From assembly GCA_907164885.2 (NCBI GenBank), contig OU015490.1, positions 215,858,134-215,922,133 on the forward strand: a stretch of 64,000 nt of DNA. The letters run 5' to 3'. The notes beneath the pieces are model-generated. The model was given only the letters and a program-made list of their open reading frames with translations. It had not been told where the DNA came from and did no database searches. This document shows, in pieces, positions 1-14,446 of the stretch (the stretch's first letter is position 1; each line of letters begins with the position of its first letter). The stretch is from Dolomedes plantarius (lineage: Eukaryota > Arthropoda > Arachnida > Araneae > Dolomedidae). The translations under genes were made by a program, and so were the position numbers.

Positions 1-991
1 ATTAGAAGTTATTTTCAAACAACAATGTTTTAATCACATGAAAATAAATCCAAATGATTATTAACAACGAATTTTGACATTATTATGTGAAGTCAATACT
101 GATAACATAACCAAGTTTCAATAGAAACTATTGAAGATCAAACAAAACATAAGATTGCACACTGTCCTTTTAAAATAAACAAATTGTCATGGAATCTTTA
201 CTTTGTTATTGCATATAAACACAGTGAGCCATTGATTTCAAACTTAATTAATCCTCATTTATGAGGCACACATTTTTATTAATAAATTAGGTCTTTGTAA
301 TATTTTTTTTAATGTTATCTTTTACAATCCAGTGGATTTTTAATGCGGCAAAGACATCCCACGACAAAAGATAACAAGCCTTGTTTGCGAAAAGAATTTA
401 ACACGCGTTGTCCTGTCTTCATTTAAGAGAAACTCAATAAATCGTGCACAAAGGGAAGCAAGAATAAATCTGATATTCTCAATGGTAATTAAATTTGTGT
501 GGATGAAATATTTGGTCGTGTCTGCTTTTCTAATGGTTGGTAGAATATACTTAATATAATTAGAGTAGTGAATGGGTTTGATTTCCATTTATGTTTGAGA
601 CACTTTGTTGTTATCGAAAGAAATTCATCACAACAGTGCATATTGAAATTTCTACTAAAACTCCTTTAGACAAACAATCCATTATTCTGGAGACAATAGA
701 AAAATATATTCTTACATAATATGCGATTCTACTCTTATTTGGAATTAATAATACACTTAATATACGTTTTCGAATTTGTAGATTCTAAATGAGTGGAGTA
801 TGATCAAAACTGGCAATCTCTATCAGGCATTTTTAATTTGGTAAAAGGCAAAAAACTACATTTTATGCATTATTGTAGGTGTAAATTTAAAATTGGCTTT
901 ATAAAAAATTTACAAGGTCTTTTCTTTTAGTGAGCCATCTTCCAAACACCCTTTTAAAAGAATGAATTAATAAGAAAGTATATTTAATTCA

Positions 992-992
<1 letters not shown>
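1..992. other. AT-rich sequence without recognisable gene
   Basis: No coding potential, RNA gene or transposon terminus was recognised. The only structure found is a 98-bp block (48-145) that recurs about 1 kb downstream. Confidence 0.6.
48..145 (+). repeat. 98-bp direct repeat, copy 1
   Basis: This block recurs at 1042-1139 in the same orientation with one mismatch. Here it lies in ordinary AT-rich sequence; the second copy is bracketed by (TA)n tracts. Confidence 0.9.
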
Positions 993-1037
<45 letters not shown>

Positions 1038-1041
1038 TGAT
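993..1041. repeat. (TA)n microsatellite
   Basis: About 40 bp of TA dinucleotides directly left of the second copy of the 98-bp direct repeat. Confidence 0.9.
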
Positions 1042-1139
1042 ATCCAAATGATTATTAACAACGAATTTTGACATTATTATGTAAAGTCAATACTGATAAC
1101 ATAACCAAGTTTCAATAGAAACTATTGAAGATCAAACAA
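1042..1139 (+). repeat. 98-bp direct repeat, copy 2
   Basis: Near-identical to 48-145 (one G/A difference). It is embedded between two (TA)n tracts, as if copied into a microsatellite by template switching. That mechanism is an inference. Confidence 0.9.
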
Positions 1140-1159
1140 TATATATATATATATATATA

Positions 1160-1551
1160 CACTGACCTCCAAATGTTAAGATACAATATGTTTCTTATGT
1201 ATAATTTAAAAACGAATGAGCTGGGAAATTAGAATTTGGACGAAATGTGCACTAAATAGTTCTTTATTAAATGCGACAAAGGAATTTACACAGTTTACAT
1301 AATTTTCAGAAGTTACAGCTAAAGAACACTTTGCAAAAAACTCTATTATTGTAGAAAACAGTACATCACAGTTTTATGAGGAAAGCTGTTATGGAAACAT
1401 TAAAAAACTAGTTTCTGATAAGGGATATGTCAACTCTTAGCTTTAATGCATTGTCGGCATCGACTTCCCATGCTACGTATTGAGTTGTCGGACACCGAAA
1501 TCAGACCATACACGGATTAAAACCTGTTCCAGCTGATGAAATGACCTTTCA

Positions 1552-1553
<2 letters not shown>
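1160..1553 (-). mobile_element. Truncated Tc1-like transposon, 3' end
   Basis: The outer end abuts TA at 1158-1159 and begins CACTGACCTCCAAATGTTAA. The right end of the Tc1-like element at 10588 reads CACTCACTTCCAAAAGTTAA on the opposite strand, so the two are copies of one family in opposite orientation. Only the transposase C-terminus and the 3' terminal region remain. The copy is cut off by a (TA)n/(GATA)n tract at about 1554. Confidence 0.7.
1400..1553 (-). pseudogene. Tc1-like transposase C-terminal fragment
   Basis: Minus-strand translation gives the typical tail of a Tc1 transposase: a segment containing SIRSMGSRCRQCIKAK, then HIPYQ and the stop at 1400-1402. The same HIPY ending is seen in the related copy at 10206-10354. 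The fragment carries internal stops and lacks the HTH domain and all catalytic residues, so it is dead. The family match is by eye to known Tc1 C-termini. Confidence 0.6.
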
Positions 1554-1628
<75 letters not shown>

Positions 1629-1634
1629 TATATA
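1554..1634. repeat. (TA)n/(GATA)n microsatellite
   Basis: TA dinucleotides followed by about nine GATA units and more TA. It separates two Tc1-like elements. Confidence 0.9.
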
Positions 1635-1636
1635 TA

Positions 1637-3894
<2,258 letters not shown>

Positions 3895-3952
3895 CACAGA
3901 GAAAAAAAAGTCGTTCGGTGAACCCACTTCTCCGAGTTCAAATCCACTGCAC

Positions 3953-4258
3953 AGGGGAACTCGCTTTTGGTGAGTCGTACAACCCATGTGGGAAAGTGGG
4001 TTCTAGAACCCAGATCCCAAGCGGGTTGATTTACTCGCCACTAACTCATTAAAATGGGTTATACGACTCACTTTAAAGTGTGTCGAAAATCACACCAACA
4101 TGAGCAGGGGAACCCGCATTTGGTGAGTCGTACAACCCATGTGGAAAAATGGGTTCTAGAACCCAGATCCTAAGCGTGTTGATTTACTCGCCACCAACAC
4201 ATTAAAATGGTTATATGACTCACTTTAAAGTGTGTGGAAAATCACACCAACATGAGCA
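3953..4258 (+). repeat. Subterminal tandem repeat, 2 x 153 bp
   Basis: Two adjacent copies (3953-4105, 4106-4258) near the left end of the CACTA-like element. Each contains the perfect 16-bp palindrome TGGGTTCTAGAACCCA (3997-4012 and 4150-4165) and several GTGGGTT/AACCCA and GAGTCGTA motifs. Related GTGGGTT motifs occur near the right end. Such subterminal arrays commonly bind the transposase in CACTA-type elements. Confidence 0.85.
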
Positions 4259-5394
4259 GACAAACTCTTTTTTAGAGTTCAATATCTTACTTTATTTCGG
4301 GTTATAAAACCCATGTGTAATGAGTTCTTTTAAGTAAATGAGTTTACGCTAAATTACTCGAAAGGTTGCCTATTTTCTCCCGTAATTCATTATTCATTGT
4401 TATATGTATTTATTATCTCAATTCGCTCATATTCTTTCTCGTGAAAAGAAAAAGAAACCCTGCGCTATACTCTCATATGTGGAATATAATTGGCATTAAA
4501 ATTTAAGGATATTTTCTCAAAATCTCATAAAAAGAAAGCTAAATATCTGTTATAAAATCCTGCAAACTTATATCATAAGTGATGAAAGGATGTCTAAAAG
4601 TTGTGAAGATATCAGAAATTTAAAATGCTAATCAAGCATCCATTATTTTTTTAAAATCAGTTTCCCTCACAGGAGTAACAGAGAGGAACAACCCTCCAAA
4701 TTAAAAAAACAACTTTTAACTGAATTTTATGCGTTGAGATTTAGTGGTGGGGCTTCTAGATACCAGTGAAATAAAATTTACAGGAAACTTGTGAATATTA
4801 AGTATAAAACCTTAAAATTTCGTAGGTCAAAAAGTTTTCCTTCACAACTTTTAGTTTGATTAAACTGCGATACAAATATTTGATCGAGAAAGTTTCAGAT
4901 CTTAGCTTTAACATAGGAGAGATATTAACAATTTTTTTTAATGAAATAAAAAAATAATTACATTGATTTCAGAAATAAATATTTCTAATGGGTAGAGATA
5001 CCATATCCCAACACAACTAGTTCAGAAACAATTGCAATATTTCAAATTGCAACAACAAAGATTTCAGAAAATATAGATAATTATTTTCTAAGACACAATT
5101 TTTTCACGAGTATAAACTAGGTCTATTCGATAAATCACCCATTTATACTTACATGGTTTGTAAACTTCATAATGTGCTAATATACTTACCTAGTTGCTCT
5201 AAACGAAATAGCTCCACGTCCATCTGAAAATTTTATATTGTGCTAATATATATTTACTATAAACTTCTCTACATAGAAATAAAATAACTCATGTAAAATG
5301 CATACACTCTTCTTGTTAAATCTTATGGTTTCAAATGCACTCTTTAATGAGAATGAATATAAACTCACATTTCAAACAAAAAATGAATCCCATC
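4259..5394. other. CACTA-like element interior, left
   Basis: AT-rich sequence with no coding frame, RNA gene or repeat that I can identify. Confidence 0.5.
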
Positions 5395-7577
5395 AAACAA
5401 AATTACAAATACAGAGAAACTTTATTAACATATAATATACATATCTTTGTTTTTAAACAACTATGTACAATTTTATAAAAAAAATTTATTTTGAAATTAA
5501 AATCTTCAAAACCCTTCAGATAGTCAAGCTTTCTTTCGAATGTGGAGTATTATTCACCTGAAATATAAAATAAACTTCATAAATGTTATGCATTTCAGCA
5601 TCAAAGTTGATTTTAATGTTCATGTAGTTAAACTTTTAAAGTGCCCACTGACAGCTTCTACATCAATGGACATTGTTTTGCCCGATTTTTACTGCAATGT
5701 TTGAAAAATCATGACATTAGGATTTTAGATATTGAAATAAAAGCTAGCATGAAATGACACACAGAAGCAAACAATTTTTTCCATACTAAGCTAAAAAGGT
5801 TCGTGAGAGTGAGTGGATATATATCTGTCATTACCAGTCCATAGAAAAACTTTAACTGCAGATGCAGTATAGAGAACTGATTATCCATGTTTCAGGAAAG
5901 TAACTGGGCATTAATAGACTAGTCTCTCTAAAGTATAAATCTTAATGTGTTCATTATTACTATTATTTTCATTATTATTATTATTATTTTAAGGATGAAT
6001 CTCATGCAGGCACTATTAATACATTAATTTAAAAATGCGCATAACAAAAACTTTATAATTCATGATGTTGAGGATAAATTTATTTTAATGCATGAATTAG
6101 CAAATGATGCAAAATGCATATACTGTAACATATGTTTCAAATACAGAAAAAGACAATTTTGAAATAAAAGATCCTTATTGTTACCATTTTGAGTCCCTCT
6201 TGAGTCTATGCTTTTTTAATCTGATGAAATATGAAAAGCCATGTAGGTCTAATGGAGCTTCTAATATCTGAAAATGGAGAAAAAGACTTAAAAAAGTGCA
6301 GGTGTCATGAAGAAATTGTTTCCCTACACTAACTGAATCTAGACTAAGTAGCTAAATCAACAGAAAAAATATTAATTTATCCTAAAAACTAGTAACTATT
6401 TAGCAACATTTTATACATGTTCACATCTATTCAGCGTTTTTGATAAAGTAATTTTAAAATTGTTTATAAAATGATGTTAAAGTGCATAATACATTAACGT
6501 ATACAAACTTGCTTGGGAAAAGTTAAAAGTAATTTTGCCTCAAGATTTTACCAAATCTTCAACTATGTTTGTAGTAAAAATGATATAGATATGTTATTCT
6601 TAAACTGTATTGATATTGGCTTTCAAAAAAGAAAAAAAATATCTTTGTCTTAACACGTTATTTCCAATGGTCAAAAATCCTATTAAACTTATGGCAAGAT
6701 TTAAAATTTTTTATTACTTTGAGAATGCAGATCCATATTTTTTCAGAACATTAATAAACTCAAATATATTTCTCAACACCATCTTTGAAATACAGCCAAA
6801 CTTTAAAAAATACAAAAGGTATGTCATTTATTCCGAAATTAAAATTTATTTTTTTTTAACTTTTTTAACAGACATTTCTTTGAAAATCAAATACATATTT
6901 CGCATAAAATTAAGAAGAAATACATATAAGCTAAAATATTATTTTGCTTTTAAATAATTTTAATTATTTTGTTTTGTACTACAATTAACTTTTATGAATG
7001 AAAGTTTAAAAAATAACTTAAAGAATTCAGTCTAATAAATAAATCCTCAACAAGCTCATCAACCTAAGTAGCATCAAACTTTTCAATAACAGGAGCAAAA
7101 ACAATATCTTTTATTTTTAGTAAAAAAAAAACAACTTTCAAAATTTATTACTTACAATACCTTTACCATCCATACAGACAAACCTAGTTGGGTTTCTTAG
7201 GGGTTAAACTAGCCACAGAGTAGTGACTTTTGAACAGTTATGCGTGAGTGGTGAACGAAATATGCTATATATATAGTATTTAAATATGAAGGTAGAATGC
7301 TAACTATCATTATACCAGTAAGGTATGACATGCATAGTAGACACTAGACAGTATTTGTGCAAAGACAAAACTGAAGTATACTTTCAGTTTTTAACACAGA
7401 AAAAATATAAAGAACTTAAAACTGTTAAAATACTACAGGAAATATGTGAACAACAAAAATTAACAAATGTAAACAAAACATGACGTTTTAACACATGAAA
7501 TTCAGTTTTGTTTTTGATAAAAAGCTATGTGTGTAACCAACTACATCACTTGAAATTAAAAAAATAAATAAAACAAA

Positions 7578-7579
<2 letters not shown>

Positions 7580-7616
<37 letters not shown>

Positions 7617-7632
7617 GTATATGTGTGTGTGT
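7580..7632. repeat. (CA)n then (TG)n microsatellite
   Basis: Compound CA repeat of about 30 bp, a short TA run and a GT run. It lies in the interior of the CACTA-like element. Confidence 0.9.
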
Positions 7633-7940
7633 ACCTCCAGTTAATATGCTAGCTAAAACGAAAGGAACTAAAGAGACAGAACCTCTCATTTTGTATTTAA
7701 AAATTTATACTTTATGCATGCCTGAAACACAATATCCTGTATTGCTTTATTTTCAGCATTCTCAGATTAATAATAAAATTACTGATAAATCCTTTTGAAA
7801 TAGTTACTTCAGAAGAAAATGTTAACTATAATATTTACATAGGTATAAAATAAAATTTAGAGCAGATTATAAATGTTTCATCAGCTGAATACAAAAACAG
7901 CATATTAATTCATTATTATATATTGCTAAATTCCCCTTCT

Positions 7941-7941
7941 A

Positions 7942-7990
<49 letters not shown>
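7941..7990. repeat. (TA)n/(TG)n/(GA)n microsatellite
   Basis: Compound dinucleotide repeat in the interior of the CACTA-like element. Confidence 0.9.
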
Positions 7991-8790
7991 TGTAGATATG
8001 GATATAAATAGATATAGATGTACTAAATATAGCTGTAGATATAGATAATGATAAGTAGAAAGATTAAAATTAATTAAAATTGCACTTTTAAACTTATTTG
8101 AATAAAAATATGTTAATATACAAAATTTATTACACTGTCCCTATCTTTAATAGTTAAATAATAAAGTTAAATAATAAAGTGCCGAAGCTCTTATTTCGTA
8201 GCATGCCTAGTTAATTTAATTAAGAGACAGAAAAATTATCTGAGTACTATATGCAAGATGAAAATGTTAAAATAGCAATATGGAAACAGAATATGTAAAA
8301 TGAGACACCACAAATATTTATCTTAGCCCAATAAAATAAAGCAAATCTATATCAGAGATAGCATCGACTTATTAAATTTATAGGTCTCAGGAGCATTGGT
8401 CTTTAATACTTAGACCCTTATGATCATCTACAATATTTTTTTTAAATAGACAAAAACACACTAATTTTATATATTTACACACATAGTATGTGTGAAAAAC
8501 AATAGCTTGTACATACAATTTCTGCTATTACATATTACTGATCAATTTTAAAAAGTAAAATAGATAAGGTTTGCATTCATTGACATAGAATTAGTCTCAA
8601 TAATAAAACAATTAAATAAAGAAATTGAACTCACCTTGGCTAACTCAGAAAAGGGATGATTTTGAAGTCGCAATCTATACTGGCATCCATTGTTCAACTA
8701 GCAGCAACATGGCACTCAAGTACGAGCCGATCGTGTACTGAAGAGTGATTCTTCCTTCCACGTGTAAATACACATATATGTGCCAGGCAC

Positions 8791-9175
8791 ATTTTAACAA
8801 TTATGCACCAATTTAGCACTTGTTAGGTGGTACACCTGTATATACGACATCTTAAATGGGATTGATTTAATACTTCTTCCTAAAGAGGTTCCCGCCATTA
8901 CTTTCACGTACTACACATGGTGGACACTTAGAGACCCTAATTGGAAAAATTTCGGCGGGAGAAAAAGTACCTATTTCCTGTCCTCTGGCGAGCACATGTT
9001 AAAAGAGTAACATTATAAATTTCCTATATTAAATTTTATGAAACCGAGATATACATTTTAAACTCTAATTAACGATAAACCTCAATGCTCTATGAATGTA
9101 AGAGGCTATTAGAGACTAGATTTTGGCCGGAAAATTATAATAAAAAAGGTTTTAAAAAAAATTGGAGAAAAATTT
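8791..9175. other. CACTA-like element interior, no feature seen
   Basis: Moderately less AT-rich than its surroundings; no reading frame, RNA gene or repeat recognised. Confidence 0.4.
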
Positions 9176-9176
9176 A

Positions 9177-9190
9177 GTATATATATATGT

Positions 9191-9221
<31 letters not shown>

Positions 9222-9290
9222 GTAATGGATCGGATACATTACACATATATATATATATATATATATGTAATGTATCCGATATATGTGTGT
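9177..9290. repeat. TA tract with perfect inverted repeat
   Basis: TA dinucleotide runs flank ATCGGATACATTAC (from about 9229), matched by the inverse GTAATGTATCCGAT (about 9268-9281). This would form a long hairpin through the TA core. It is probably a microsatellite palindrome, not a transposon end. Confidence 0.8.
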
Positions 9291-10089
9291 AAGGGTGGGT
9301 AAACATAACTTTTTAATAGCTGTGCGATGGAGGTTTATTCTATAGCGATAAATTTTACGTAATTTTTAATCAGCGATGTCCCATAACAACGACTTCTTTT
9401 TTTAAAAATATCTTTACAAGTATTCCTTATGACGCGTGCGAATCGTCAGTAACCTATTAAGCTAACCATTCGAAACTTTAGGAGCAAATTATGAAAATGC
9501 AAACCTGCGAATCCCAGCCTTTCATTGTCGACCTCTAAGCGTCTGCCTTACAGATCAAGACGTAAAATATTAAAAACCCACGCATAAGAACTCCAGCTTC
9601 TTTTCGTAAAAGAATGTTAATTTTGTTGCAAAATTTATCTGAAACTGATAGTTGCTTTGTACATTTATTACGTCATAAAAAAAATCTACAAAATTTTTCA
9701 ATAACATGGATTTAAAAGATACTCTTTTAAATGAAAACATTTCTACATAAAGGATATAATTTCCAAGTTGAGAACAATAGTCATTATGCAAAAATTGAAT
9801 ATAAACAAAAAATTGATTTAGAATAACAGAAAAGAATTTTTGTTAATCTCGTCCAAAAATGTAGACATCGTATTCCAAAATTTAAATTCCTTATAAAAAA
9901 TAATAAATAAAAATTTAAGTACGTTCAAAAGTTTTCAACCCTAATACTTCATTCAAGTTGCATGGCATTTACGGTCTAATACTTAATGTTGGTTTTTCAG
10001 CGCAGTAAACTCACATAACATAAGTTATTTAACACACTTGTTTCGATAACACAGTTGCGATAACTCAGTAGTATTTGAACTCACTTACA
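9291..10089. other. CACTA-like element interior, right
   Basis: AT-rich; no gene recognised. Small reading frames on either strand look random. Confidence 0.45.
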
Positions 10090-10205
10090 TCCGCGTTCAA
10101 AAACACGGGGAGTGGTTTGATTAACTCACCACCAGCAATAACCCACGCGAAGTGGGTTGCAGAACCCACTTATTCCGGCGACTGACCGACTTTTTTTTCT
10201 CTGTG
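10090..10205 (-). promoter_or_regulatory. Right subterminal region of CACTA-like element
   Basis: Contains the right TIR and inverted GTGGGTT / AACCCAC motifs (for example CCCACGCGAAGTGGGT around 10143-10158). They resemble those of the left subterminal repeats. Likely transposase-binding sequence, by analogy with CACTA elements. Confidence 0.5.
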
Positions 10206-10354
10206 CACCTCCAGCCACTCTCAGAGATTTAGAAACTGCCCTACAGGAGGAATGTCGATTACTGAAATCTCCGGTGGTTGATCACCTCGTAAAAAGCATT
10301 ATCGCACGCTGTACACTTTGTATGAAGGTGAGGGGTGCTCACATTCCCTATTAA
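10206..10354 (+). pseudogene. Tc1-like transposase, 3' part (split gene)
   Basis: This is the continuation of the transposase frame broken at 3894. It reads PPATLRDLETALQEE, then VVDHLVKSII and ARCTLCMKVRGAHIPY before the stop at 10352-10354, the characteristic C-terminus of this Tc1 subgroup. With one CA duplicate and the 6.3-kb insertion removed, RFP continues directly into PPATLRD in frame. The right TIR of the Tc1 element follows about 230 bp downstream. Confidence 0.85.
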
Positions 10355-10585
10355 TGTCGGTTTTTGTCGTTTGTTTTGCATTTAATCATCATTTTGTTAA
10401 TGACGCAAATATGATGTCATCTTATAATTTATGAAAATTCAATATTTTTTCTATCTCCGTAAGTAATTCTTTGTTTTTTCATGAATAAACATAGATCTAT
10501 TTACTTTCAGCATTCCATGTCAATCAAAACAGTACTTGTCCATTTTTTCGCATTTTACCGCTCCGTGCTTAACTTTTGGAAGTGA

Positions 10586-11160
<575 letters not shown>

Positions 11161-11181
11161 ATTTCCCCCCTCTTCCCCCTG
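11161..11181 (-). promoter_or_regulatory. Polypurine tract
   Basis: An uninterrupted pyrimidine run on the plus strand (purines on the minus strand) immediately inside the left LTR, where the plus-strand primer of an LTR element is expected. Confidence 0.7.
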
Positions 11182-13461
11182 AAGGCGCGCACACAAAGAG
11201 TAGCTAATTCCAGCAGTACGTCCTCAGTAGAGAAAAACAAATCAGCCAACTGGAAAACATGCTGAGTAGGGACGTCTCCCCACACAACAACCCAGAGAAA
11301 CCCAACAACATTATTCCTAAATTTTTTCTAGCCAAAAATTTTAACCCTAACCTAAAATTAATTCCTACATGCGATTAGCTGGACCAAAATGAGGTGTGGT
11401 TACAGGTTACATAAGTCTCCATTTGAGACAGAACTTCACATAAAAGAACACTAAACATTACTTTTTATCTGTGCACAAAACCAAAAGAAGTACTAAATCA
11501 CTAGAATATAACAGTTCTGAATATCACAATAACACTAAAAGCTAAAAATGAAAATGTTAAAAATCACTCAATAGAATTAAGAATACACAATTAATAAGAT
11601 TATTAAAATATCAGAAAAACAGTAAGTTGTATCTTAAAAAGTATGGAATCAAAATTAATCCTTCAAATTTCTTTACAATCTTCCAAACAACTTCCTTTCT
11701 TTCTCTTTATTATTCATATACTTTTCATAATCCATCAATAATCAACTAAAAACTCTAACCAATATGCGAATTGAGGGAAACATGTAAAATTGCTCATGCT
11801 TGTTCAAAACTTAAATCCTTCACCTAAATCGTAAAATATGTTATAGACTCACATTTTAAACGATATTGCTTATACAATCTTACTATTACAAAATTAAAAC
11901 ATATCAAAATCCCTCACTCTATATCTATAAAAACAATACTACTATGATTTCCATACCTTATTTTTAAAAAATCACATTTATCAATATAAATTTTATCACT
12001 ACATAAAAACACTCAAAATATTTTTTATTAAAACGTAAATCAAAATAAAACACTTCAAAAATCACATAATAAAAAAAAGAATGGACCATCACCAGCTCTG
12101 AAGAATATGCCGAATTTTCTTTTCTTTTACAAATGCTCAAAATCTGATAGTCTACTTTGTTTCCCCCCCCCCCTTAAAACAACAAAAAGCTGGATTACAT
12201 ATTTTAGTTTCGAAGAATACAATATTAACTTTTTCTAGTGTCAAGTATTAATTAATCGAAAACATGAAATAAGTCTATCAACTCTCAATATTCCAATCAA
12301 AATCCTACACATAAACAGCAAAATCTAATTCAGTAGTCCAAAACTCCACTGAAAATTATAATGTTTAATGCAAGCCAATTGGGAAGTGCCGTCAGAAAAA
12401 GTTAAGTGCCCAAATCTATAGTTGTACCAAAGTGTTTCCTGCTCTTCAGTGAAACCTGGGTGGGGATCATCAGTATAAAGTATGGGTATATTGCTCCCGA
12501 AATTTAACTGAATTTAGTTTAGACTCTGACGCCAACCCCAAATAACATTCTACTTTATACATCAAAACAAGCTAGCTATTAAGAACTTCAAAAATCATAG
12601 ACCCATCTCAGTTACAATAGTTAAATCATAAATTTTTGGCTTACTTTAAGAAACTTTAACATTTTAATCATCATTTTTTTTTAAAATCATTAATTCAAAT
12701 TAGATAGAAAATAACATTGGCGGCAATTTAATTAACTTCTTTCGGTTCTCCGGATAATGCTCGATAACAGTAGTATACACCTGTGATGGCTCATATTCTT
12801 CAATGTTTTAAAACACGCACGTCACAGAATTCCGCAATGGTTTAATGCCGAATGTTGCCTGTCGAATTCATAAATAAATCACCACTATCTTGAAGACACA
12901 ATAATCCACGCTGGTTGCACCGGATAATGAAATAATTTTTTTTTCCTGTCGGTCATCCCGATGACTATATGGCGCATTAATTACGTTTTGTCTCGCTGAA
13001 AACTCTGGAAAATATAATACACAGATATGAAGATCGGCATCTCGCGGCAGTGTATTGGAAAATCTCCTTGCGGAACTAGGAGCAGACACATCCCGAACAA
13101 AAGGATGCACACGATGCTGAATACGAATGGTAGAAAATAGTTGGCACACTGCAGTAACTCGAATCAAGCACCTCACAAGTGGCGGAACTCCTTTGAAGAC
13201 GACGGAGATTTTTCAACGAAAAAGCACTCATAATGTGAAGACGGCGTCGGCACCTTCTCGCTGGCATTGAGAGACGAACGACAAGCATTGCAGCTCAAAC
13301 CAAAATATTAAAATAGATATTTACTTTCCGATTGACATGGCGCTGTTGCGGAGATGAGAGATGACGAAAAATGGGAAACATTAAATTTAAATTTTATTCC
13401 TATACCTAATTTTTAAAAGCAAGGGGTTTCGAGAACGCGATTCGATATCCTGCTCGGCTCT
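11182..13461 (-). other. Interior of LTR element, no gag-pol
   Basis: AT-rich in its left two thirds, with a poly-C run near 12161-12174 and a more GC-balanced right third (about 12870-13460). Small minus-strand frames in that third (about 13076-13288, 12868-13176) show no retroviral motifs. One begins with an Arg-rich, Leu-rich stretch that could be a captured exon, but this is speculative. The primer-binding site next to the right LTR was not identified with confidence. Confidence 0.6.
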
Positions 13462-13929
13462 TGTCACGACCCTATCGCCGTGCACCCATCTAAATACACT
13501 AATTACTCCAATTGCAGTCATCAAACAGTAGGCCGGTGGAAGAACTAATACTTAATTAACTTTTAAACACCTCTTTATTAACTAACATTAATAAAATACC
13601 CAATTAATCCAGCTAAATCGCCATTTTCAATCATCTCACAGAGCTCCTGACAGACGCACGTCTTGATTCTATCAACGATTTCCCCGAACTGCGTAATTCT
13701 TTCTGATCCGTTATATAAGTCACATAGGCGTAGGGTCCTCTTCTAGAGCCCCCGCGAACATCCGATGGTTATGTAAGATACGCGCGTGTGTGAGCGAAAT
13801 GACCCTGAACTCTTTCACTGCGAAAGACAGTCTACTTCCTGAATTTGAAAACACACTAGGACTTTAATAGAATTTACTGTTTAACGCTCATTAATATAAT
13901 TAACTATAGCTTATTCTTTAATCATCACA
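13462..13929 (-). repeat. LTR (right; 5' LTR of minus-strand element)
   Basis: Second 468-bp copy. The only difference I found from the left LTR is in the GAGCCCC[G/C]GCGAAC segment. The outer side continues into (TA)n at 13930. Confidence 0.92.
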
Positions 13930-14016
13930 TATATATATATATATATATACGTATGACGATCATTGCTCTACGCCCGTTCACTAGATTACTATTTGCAGTT
14001 TTCTTAGTTTACAGTT

Positions 14017-14310
14017 TGTGGCACTGAAGCAAGGCAGACGCGAGTAATGACGACATATTATTATCCAAAACAATTCAGGTTTATTTTCTCCAACTTCGTG
14101 AAAACCATCGCTCCAACGTTCGCACCTCTTAGCACTCGCCATTTTATAAAATTCCTAGACCCGGCTAGCATGCTTGCAATTATAACGACTTATTATGCAA
14201 TTATAACGACTCATCACCGCGGCCCCCTTCATGGCGCATGCGCAAAGCACCATCTGGAAAATTCTAGAATATATTTCTGTTTACCTAAGCATTAATTCTC
14301 GCACCAAACA
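14017..14310 (-). mobile_element. Probable solo LTR
   Basis: A 294-bp block starts TGTGGCACTG and ends GCACCAAACA. In minus orientation it has TTTTATAAAATGG as a TATA box and AAAATAAACC as a poly(A) signal upstream of the CAGTGCCACA end. No flanking target duplication is clear, and no second copy is in the window. Hence this is a probable, not proven, LTR. Confidence 0.45.
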
Positions 14311-14396
14311 CTTTTTTCCAACGTGTTTTGCCATTGAATTTAATGTTAAATTTAATTATTCTGAGGGTTAAATTTGATTATTCCCCTTTAAATTTA

Positions 14397-14446
14397 ACAC
14401 ACACACACACACATACACACACACACACACACACATATATATATGG
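14397..14446. repeat. (CA)n then (TA)n microsatellite
   Basis: About 37 bp of CA dinucleotides followed by TA. Confidence 0.9.

Larger units (their letters stand above)
5395..8790 (-). other. Possible three-exon transcription unit inside the CACTA-like element
   Basis: On the minus strand there is an ordered set of splice-like signals. A 5' exon ends at 8635 with CCAAG before a consensus donor GTGAGT. A second exon (6267-6185) follows a TTTTCAG acceptor and ends before GTAACA; it is open over 27 codons only in the phase matching the first exon, with a segment LDLHGFSYFIRLKK. A third exon starts at 5553 after TATATTTCAG and leads to an AATAAA signal near 5415. Joined in this way the frame stops at once in exon 3. 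Exon 1 has a stop upstream in this frame and no in-frame ATG. I do not recognise the product; it may be a captured host gene fragment, a non-coding transcript or chance. Confidence 0.25.
3895..10205. mobile_element. CACTA-like non-autonomous transposon, 6.3 kb
   Basis: The left end CACAGAGAAAAAAAAGTCG at 3895 is repeated in inverse orientation at the right end (10205). It interrupts a Tc1 transposase reading frame. Removing it together with one copy of a 2-bp CA duplication (3893-3894 = 10206-10207) restores the ORF exactly in frame. CAC...GTG termini, a short duplication and repeated subterminal motifs suit the CACTA/EnSpm group; that assignment is an inference. No transposase is visible inside, so it must be mobilised in trans. 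The interior is AT-rich, with microsatellites and a possible spliced transcript. Confidence 0.75.

Noticed and set aside
3928..3940. B-box-like GAGTTCAAATCC as tRNA or SINE
   Set aside because: No A box at proper distance; it is part of the CACTA-like subterminal sequence.
6610..6957. 115-codon plus-strand frame
   Set aside because: Lys/Phe/Ile/Tyr-rich composition follows AT content; no domain, and it lies inside a transposon interior.
13437..13461. tRNA 3'-end-like sequence GATTCGATATCC beside the right LTR as primer-binding site
   Set aside because: It adjoins the LTR, but the expected TGG start is missing and the B-box spacing has an extra base, so I could not assign a primer tRNA.
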